A stretch of 11,024 nucleotides of DNA, from NCBI GenBank assembly GCA_016931085.1, contig JAFGFO010000391.1, forward strand, positions 1 through 11,024, given 5' to 3'. Below, one piece after another: positions 7,365 to 11,024 of the stretch. The position numbers were made by a program, and so were the translations under genes. Below the pieces are notes generated by a model. The model did not search any database and was not told where the DNA came from. It saw only the letters and a list, made by a program, of their open reading frames with translations. This DNA comes from Thermoflexales bacterium (GTDB lineage: Bacteria; Chloroflexota; Anaerolineae; Fen-1058). Each line of letters starts with the position of its first letter. Position 1 is the stretch's first letter.

Positions 7365-7398
7365 AAACCCCCTACCTAAACCCCCTACATGGGGGTAG
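7365..7398 (+). promoter_or_regulatory. Tandem C5 repeat plus dyad, candidate activator site
   Basis: AAACCCCCTAC occurs twice at a 13-base period (7365-7375, 7378-7388). The second copy also forms a dyad, ACCCCC-TACAT-GGGGGT (7380-7396). The cluster ends 21 bases before the -10 hexamer of the hydrolase gene (7420-7425), at the position where a recognisable -35 box is missing. MalT-type activators are known to bind short G-rich direct repeats next to the -35 region, so this is a plausible target for the LuxR-type protein encoded just upstream. The repeats are seen; the protein-site link is inference. Confidence 0.5.
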
Positions 7399-7419
7399 CG
7401 ATCCTCCCTATTTGTTTGG

Positions 7420-7425
7420 TATCAT
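7420..7425 (+). promoter_or_regulatory. -10 box of the hydrolase promoter
   Basis: TATCAT, 5 of 6 to consensus, with no -35 match 16-18 bases upstream, as in activator-dependent promoters. Transcription would begin near 7432, right at the strong ribosome-binding site AGGAGG (7433-7438), five bases before the ATG at 7444. Confidence 0.4.
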
Positions 7426-7443
7426 TGAGGGCAGGAGGTTTCT

Positions 7444-9321
7444 ATGAAGGCTAGACAGATTAAAAGAACAGGTTATTTGCGTTATGGGTTTGGTTTGGCG
7501 ATCCTGGCCTTGGTGGCTTGTGGCCTGGTGGGGTGGGTATTGTCTGCACGCCGGGTGCAGCCCAAGAGCCTATACCTGACTATGCACGATGGCACCAAGA
7601 TCGCCGTTGACGTGTGGCTGCCGGCCGGGCTCGCGCCGGGTCAAAAGCTGCCCACCGTTATGCGCGCGACGTGTTACTGGCGAAATTATCAGTTTGGTCC
7701 GATCGGTCAAATCTTTGACGTGCTCGGTGCTATCCCAGAAGACATGCAGGAAGGCAAGTTTTGGACGCAGGCCGGCTATGCGCTCGTGACCGTAGACGGG
7801 CGAGGCAGCGGAGCGTCCTTCGGCCAGTGGGTTATCCCCTGGTCGGACGAGGAGATAGCCGACCTGGGCCAGGTAGTCGATTGGATCGTGGCTCAATCGT
7901 GGTCCAACGGCCGGGTGGGAGCGTATGGCACCTCCTACGATGGCACCATGGCTGAGAAGCTTGCTGCCCTGAATCATCCCGCCGTCAAAGCTGTGGCGCC
8001 GCAGTATAACGAGATCGATCTCCAGTTTCAATTGGTGACGCCCGGCGGCGTCCTTAACCGCGGCTTTATGCAAGAGTGGAACGAGTTCAACCGGCGACTT
8101 GGCGCCAACGATGTGTGTGCGCTGGAAGAGGCGGCCGGCCAGAAATGTGACAATCTCAAATATATGATGGTGGGCGTCAGGCCCGTGGATGGCGACGTGG
8201 ACGGTGCCCAACTCGCCGCAGCCGTGGCCAGCCACACCCAGGTCGACGTGTTTCAAATTGCACAGGCTATCGAATATCGCGACGACCTGTATGGCTCGAC
8301 GGGCAAGACGCTGGGCGACATAAGCCCGTATGGCCGCCAGGCAGCCATTGAAGCTTCGGGGGTGCCGATGTACGTGTGGGTGAACTGGCTGGATTCGGCC
8401 ATGGCGGACGGCGCCATCAGCCGCTACCTGACCTTTAGCAATCCACAGCAATTGATCATCGTCCCCTGGGCTCACGGCGGCGGCTATCACGCCGATCCCT
8501 TCCTGCCTCCAGACACGCCGGCCGATCCCTTGCCGCGCGAACAGCTCCAGATGTTGGTCACGTTCTTCGGGGCGTATCTCAGGGACGGCACCGCCGCGCC
8601 GAAGCGGGGCATCACCTACTACACGCTGGGCGAAGGGACGTGGAAAACCACCACCGACTGGCCGCCGGCCGGCTTTAGCTCTCAACGCTGGTATTTCGGC
8701 CCGGACGGCCGCCTGAGCACGGATGCTCCGGCCGGCGAGAGCGACGCGGACAATTATACCGTAGACTGGGCGGCCACCACGGGCGACGCGAACCGCTGGT
8801 ACACGTCGTTGTACAAGCTCGACGTGGTTTATCCGGACCGGGCCGAGGAGGATAAAAAGCTGCTCACCTACACCAGCGCCCCCATGGAGACAGACGTCGA
8901 GATCACCGGCCATCCCATCGTCTCGCTGTACGTCGCGTCCACGGAGAGCGATGGCGCTTTCCACGTCTACCTGGAAGATGTGGCGCCCGACGGCCGCGTC
9001 ACCTACATCACCGAGGGCATCCTGCGCGCCGTCCACCGCAAGATTTCTGACGTGGCACCACCATACAAAGTCGTGGGGCCGTATCACAGCTTCGAACGCG
9101 CCGATTCTATGCCCATGGTGCCCGGCGAGGTGACCGAGATCCGTTTCAGCTTATATCCCACCTCGGTTCTCGTCAGGCAAGGGCATCGCGTCCGGGTCGC
9201 GTTGGCCGGGCACGACGCCTCGATGTTCGCTCGCTATCCCGCCCAAGGCACACCGCGGCTCAGCGTGCAGCGCAACAGCCTCTATCCTTCTCACATCGAG
9301 CTGCCGGTGAGCGCGAGATAA
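7444..9321 (+). CDS. Membrane-anchored CocE/NonD (X-Pro dipeptidyl peptidase, S15-type) hydrolase
   Basis: A 625-residue alpha/beta hydrolase, probably held outside the membrane by one N-terminal helix (about 12-33, after the basic MKARQIKR). The family cleaves X-Pro dipeptides, acyl esters such as cocaine, or beta-lactam acyl groups; which one cannot be told from sequence. The nucleophile is S164 in GTSYDG (162-167), the likely acid D317 in [11 protein letters not shown], and the likely base H344 in VPWAHGGG, so the triad looks complete. Y78/W79 and VDGRGSGAS (117-125) fit the oxyanion and core strands. From about residue 400 follows the C-terminal jelly-roll domain ([10 protein letters not shown] to the end) with [20 protein letters not shown] at 7433-7438 fixes the ATG. 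It is transcribed alone from its own promoter beneath the repeat cluster at 7365-7398. Two cysteines (C225, C235) bracket an insert and could form a disulfide outside the cell. Confidence 0.9.
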   Translation: MKARQIKRTGYLRYGFGLAILALVACGLVGWVLSARRVQPKSLYLTMHDGTKIAVDVWLPAGLAPGQKLPTVMRATCYWRNYQFGPIGQIFDVLGAIPEDMQEGKFWTQAGYALVTVDGRGSGASFGQWVIPWSDEEIADLGQVVDWIVAQSWSNGRVGAYGTSYDGTMAEKLAALNHPAVKAVAPQYNEIDLQFQLVTPGGVLNRGFMQEWNEFNRRLGANDVCALEEAAGQKCDNLKYMMVGVRPVDGDVDGAQLAAAVASHTQVDVFQIAQAIEYRDDLYGSTGKTLGDISPYGRQAAIEASGVPMYVWVNWLDSAMADGAISRYLTFSNPQQLIIVPWAHGGGYHADPFLPPDTPADPLPREQLQMLVTFFGAYLRDGTAAPKRGITYYTLGEGTWKTTTDWPPAGFSSQRWYFGPDGRLSTDAPAGESDADNYTVDWAATTGDANRWYTSLYKLDVVYPDRAEEDKKLLTYTSAPMETDVEITGHPIVSLYVASTESDGAFHVYLEDVAPDGRVTYITEGILRAVHRKISDVAPPYKVVGPYHSFERADSMPMVPGEVTEIRFSLYPTSVLVRQGHRVRVALAGHDASMFARYPAQGTPRLSVQRNSLYPSHIELPVSAR

Positions 9322-9330
9322 TGGCCGCGC

Positions 9331-9359
9331 TTGGGCTATGGTCCATTTGGTGGTATACT
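9331..9359 (+). promoter_or_regulatory. Likely promoter of pstB-phoU
   Basis: TATACT (9354-9359, 5 of 6) with a weak TTGGGC (9331-9336, 3 of 6) exactly 17 bases upstream. Start near 9366, leaving a leader of about 30 bases before the ATG at 9395. A weak -35 would suit activator control, but no clear Pho-box direct repeat was recognised. Confidence 0.45.
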
Positions 9360-9394
9360 TGTACCCAATAGCACAGAATCGGCGAGAGTTGAGC

Positions 9395-10156
9395 ATGAGC
9401 GCAAAGAACAAAATCCAGGTCGTGGACCTTGACTTTTTCTACGGCGAGAACCAGGTGTTGGCGTCGGTCTCGCTGGGCATCGTCGAGCGCCAGATCACAG
9501 CCTTGATCGGCCCCTCCGGCTGCGGCAAGTCCACTTTCCTGCGCTGCTTGAACCGCATGAACGACACCATCTCTGGCACGCGCGCCGAGGGGCAAATCTT
9601 GCTGGACGGCGCGGACGTGCTCGATCCCAGGCTGGATGTGGTCAAGCTGCGCCAACGCGTCGGCATGGTCTTCCAGCGTCCCAATCCCTTCCCGCAGAGC
9701 GTCTATGACAACGTGGCCTTTGGGCCGCGCGTGCTGGGCCTGGCGCGCGGCTACGAGCTCGACGACATTGTCGAACAGAGCCTGCGCAAGGCGGCCGTGT
9801 GGGAGCAAACCAAGGATAAACTCCACCACAACGCCTTCGAGCTTTCCCTGGGCGAACAGCAACGCCTGTGCATCGCGCGCGTGCTGGCGGTGCGGCCCGA
9901 GGTGATCCTGATGGACGAGCCGTGCAGCGCGCTCGATCCGATCACGACCCTGCAGATCGAAGATCTGATGCAAGCGCTGAAAGAGGACTATACCATCGTG
10001 ATCGTCACCCACAACATGCAGCAAGCCGCGCGCGCCAGCGACTACACAGGCTTTTTCTGGCTGGGCGAGCTGGTCGAGTTCGGCCCCACCGGCGATCTGT
10101 TCACCCGTCCTCAACAACAGCAAACAGAAGACTATATCACCGGACGCTACGGCTGA
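9395..10156 (+). CDS. pstB: Phosphate ABC transporter ATP-binding protein PstB
   Basis: A 253-residue ATPase that drives phosphate import through the PstSCA complex at the inner membrane face. Walker A is GPSGCGKST (39-47), the Q-loop is Q94 in FQRPNPFP (a PstB hallmark), Walker B ILMDE (171-175, E175), and the H-loop H206 in [13 protein letters not shown]. It ends in EDYITGRYG, also typical. The signature reads [13 protein letters not shown] (150 onward), where PstB proteins usually have [13 protein letters not shown]: the first glycine and one glutamine are changed, while the serine and second glycine are kept. The ATG at 9395 is preferred over an in-frame ATG at 9338 because the promoter start (near 9366) lies between them and because family sequence begins here; its ribosome-binding site (GAGAG, 9384-9388) is weak. 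phoU follows 25 bases later. The pstS, pstC and pstA genes are not in the window and do not lie directly upstream. Confidence 0.94.
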   Translation: MSAKNKIQVVDLDFFYGENQVLASVSLGIVERQITALIGPSGCGKSTFLRCLNRMNDTISGTRAEGQILLDGADVLDPRLDVVKLRQRVGMVFQRPNPFPQSVYDNVAFGPRVLGLARGYELDDIVEQSLRKAAVWEQTKDKLHHNAFELSLGEQQRLCIARVLAVRPEVILMDEPCSALDPITTLQIEDLMQALKEDYTIVIVTHNMQQAARASDYTGFFWLGELVEFGPTGDLFTRPQQQQTEDYITGRYG

Positions 10157-10181
10157 GTTTCACAAAGGGAGGACACGAGAT

Positions 10182-10895
10182 ATGCATAGCTTACACACCC
10201 GCAGCGTGCTGCAGCACGAGATGACGGACATCCAGCAAGACATCCTGCGCCTGGGCAGTATGGTCGAGCAGGCCATCGGACGCAGCATTCAGGCGCTCAA
10301 AGAGCGCGACGCTGGTCTGGCGCAGCAAGTGATCGACGACGACAAGCACATCAATCAGTTGCGCTACGCGATCGAAGAGGCCTGCCTGGTCACGATTGCC
10401 ACCCAGCAGCCGGCCGCTGGCGACTTGCGCACGCTCATCGCCGCCATGCACATCGCGGGCGAGCTGGAACGCATGGCCGATCACGCCGAGGGCGTGGCCG
10501 CCTTGACGCTGCGCATGATAGACCAGCCGCTGCTCAAACCGCTCATCGACGTCCCTCGCATGGCGATCATCTGTCAAGAGATGATCCACGCCAGTCTGGA
10601 CGCCTACATCAAGCAAGACGCCGAGCTGGCCAAACAGGTGGCTGCCCGTGACGACGAGCTGGATGTGCTCTACGAGCAAGTCTTTCGCGAACTGTTGACA
10701 TACATGATCGAAGACCCCAAGAACATCAGCCGGGCCACGTTCTTGTTGTGGGTCACCCACAACCTGGAGCGCACCGGCGACCGCGTGACCAATGTGTGCG
10801 AGCGGGTGATCTTTATGACGACCGGGCAATTAGGCGAGATCAAGGGGCAGCACCTGGAAAAGTGGAGCGTTGAGAGCGGGGAGAGGGAAGAATAA
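10182..10895 (+). CDS. phoU: Phosphate signalling protein PhoU
   Basis: A 237-residue all-helical protein that links the Pst transporter to PhoR-type kinase signalling and restrains phosphate uptake. Two three-helix repeats are visible, each with the metal-binding pattern: ELERMADHAEGVA (94-106) and NLERTGDRVTNVCERV (194-209). GGGAGG (10167-10172) nine bases before the ATG is a strong ribosome-binding site. The gene follows pstB by 25 bases and is probably cotranscribed. The last ten or so residues (WSVESGEREE) are polar and probably disordered. The length is normal for the family. Confidence 0.95.
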   Translation: MHSLHTRSVLQHEMTDIQQDILRLGSMVEQAIGRSIQALKERDAGLAQQVIDDDKHINQLRYAIEEACLVTIATQQPAAGDLRTLIAAMHIAGELERMADHAEGVAALTLRMIDQPLLKPLIDVPRMAIICQEMIHASLDAYIKQDAELAKQVAARDDELDVLYEQVFRELLTYMIEDPKNISRATFLLWVTHNLERTGDRVTNVCERVIFMTTGQLGEIKGQHLEKWSVESGEREE

Positions 10896-10901
10896 GACGT
10901 G

Positions 10902-10926
10902 AAACGTGAAGGATGTTCTTACGTTT
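10902..10926 (+). terminator. Hairpin after phoU
   Basis: AAACGT-G-AAG pairs with CTT-ACGTTT, nine pairs with one bulged G, around a six-base loop GATGTT, seven bases after the phoU stop. The downstream run GTATCTTCTC is only mildly T-rich, so it may be a weak terminator or a dispersed palindromic element. Confidence 0.4.
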
Positions 10927-10955
10927 GTATCTTCTCGAAAAAGCGGGGGGATGGA

Positions 10956-10989
10956 AGACTTCCGAAGTCTTCTTAGACTTCGGAAGTCT
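10956..10989. repeat. Perfect 15-base inverted repeat built of palindromic units
   Basis: AGACTTCCGAAGTCT (10956-10970) and its exact reverse complement AGACTTCGGAAGTCT (10975-10989) flank a four-base loop TCTT. Each arm is itself a palindrome (AGACTTC, one central base, GAAGTCT), so the element holds the AGACTTC/GAAGTCT unit four times and can form one long hairpin or two small ones. It looks like a dispersed extragenic palindrome; it could also stop transcription from phoU. Nothing recognisable follows to the window end at 11024. Confidence 0.8.
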
Positions 10990-11024
10990 GGCCCGAAGCC
11001 CGGCGGCCCCGAAATATTGAGATG

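Noticed and set aside
7570..9087. 505-residue minus-strand open frame
   Set aside because: It lies wholly antisense to the CocE-type hydrolase, has no family features, and arises from GC-rich codon bias.
9338..9394. Upstream ATG at 9338 as the pstB start
   Set aside because: The promoter -10 (9354-9359) lies inside this extension, and PstB family sequence begins at 9395.
9260..10123. 287-residue minus-strand open frame
   Set aside because: It is antisense to pstB, which has all ATPase motifs.
10191..10829. 212-residue minus-strand open frame
   Set aside because: It is antisense to phoU, which is clearly the real gene.
1..11024. CRISPR array, tRNA, rRNA or insertion sequence
   Set aside because: No regularly spaced repeats, cloverleaf with conserved T-arm, rRNA sequence or transposase was found. 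The repeats present are short palindromes or the single pair at 2818 and 4399.

Overview
The window is GC-rich, gene-dense bacterial DNA. The mix of families suggests a member of the Chloroflexota, perhaps Anaerolineae-like: a REC-PAS-HisKA_2 kinase, a YfcC/DcuC-type transporter, a DUF2817 M14-like peptidase, a very long MalT-type LuxR regulator, a membrane-anchored CocE/X-Pro peptidase-type hydrolase, and palindromic intergenic repeats. This is inference from family style; there is no rRNA or tRNA to anchor it. No CRISPR array, RNA gene, transposase or attachment site was found.

Layout. Bases 1-183 hold a sharp leftward sigma70-type promoter (87-115) that probably serves a gene beyond the left edge. 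A sensor kinase lies on the minus strand (184-2502) with its own likely promoter at 2590-2618. The gap at 2503-2829 separates it from a rightward, tightly packed operon of three genes: a 146-residue YfcC-family transporter remnant (2830-3270), a DUF2817 zinc carboxypeptidase-like protein (3274-4410) and a 944-residue MalT/LuxR-type ATP-dependent activator (4415-7249). The gaps between these genes are 3 and 4 bases. After a 194-base gap with a hairpin and a C5/G5 repeat cluster comes a membrane-anchored alpha/beta hydrolase of the CocE/S15 type (7444-9321). Then come pstB (9395-10156) and phoU (10182-10895). Two inverted repeats close the window.

How the parts fit. The transporter remnant, carboxypeptidase, MalT-like activator and X-Pro-type hydrolase could form a peptide or acylated-compound use locus, with the regulator acting on the repeat cluster just upstream of the hydrolase promoter. 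The pstB-phoU pair is a separate phosphate transport and signalling unit.

The most unusual points are two. First, the transporter gene reads as three pieces of a normal YfcC protein (start, middle, end) joined in frame, so about two thirds of the usual protein is missing. Second, the ribosome-binding site and first 17 codons of that gene recur, 43 of 51 aligned bases identical, as the ribosome-binding site and first 17 codons of the LuxR-type regulator two genes downstream. This region has therefore been rearranged by duplication and deletion, or misassembled; reads across the joints would decide.
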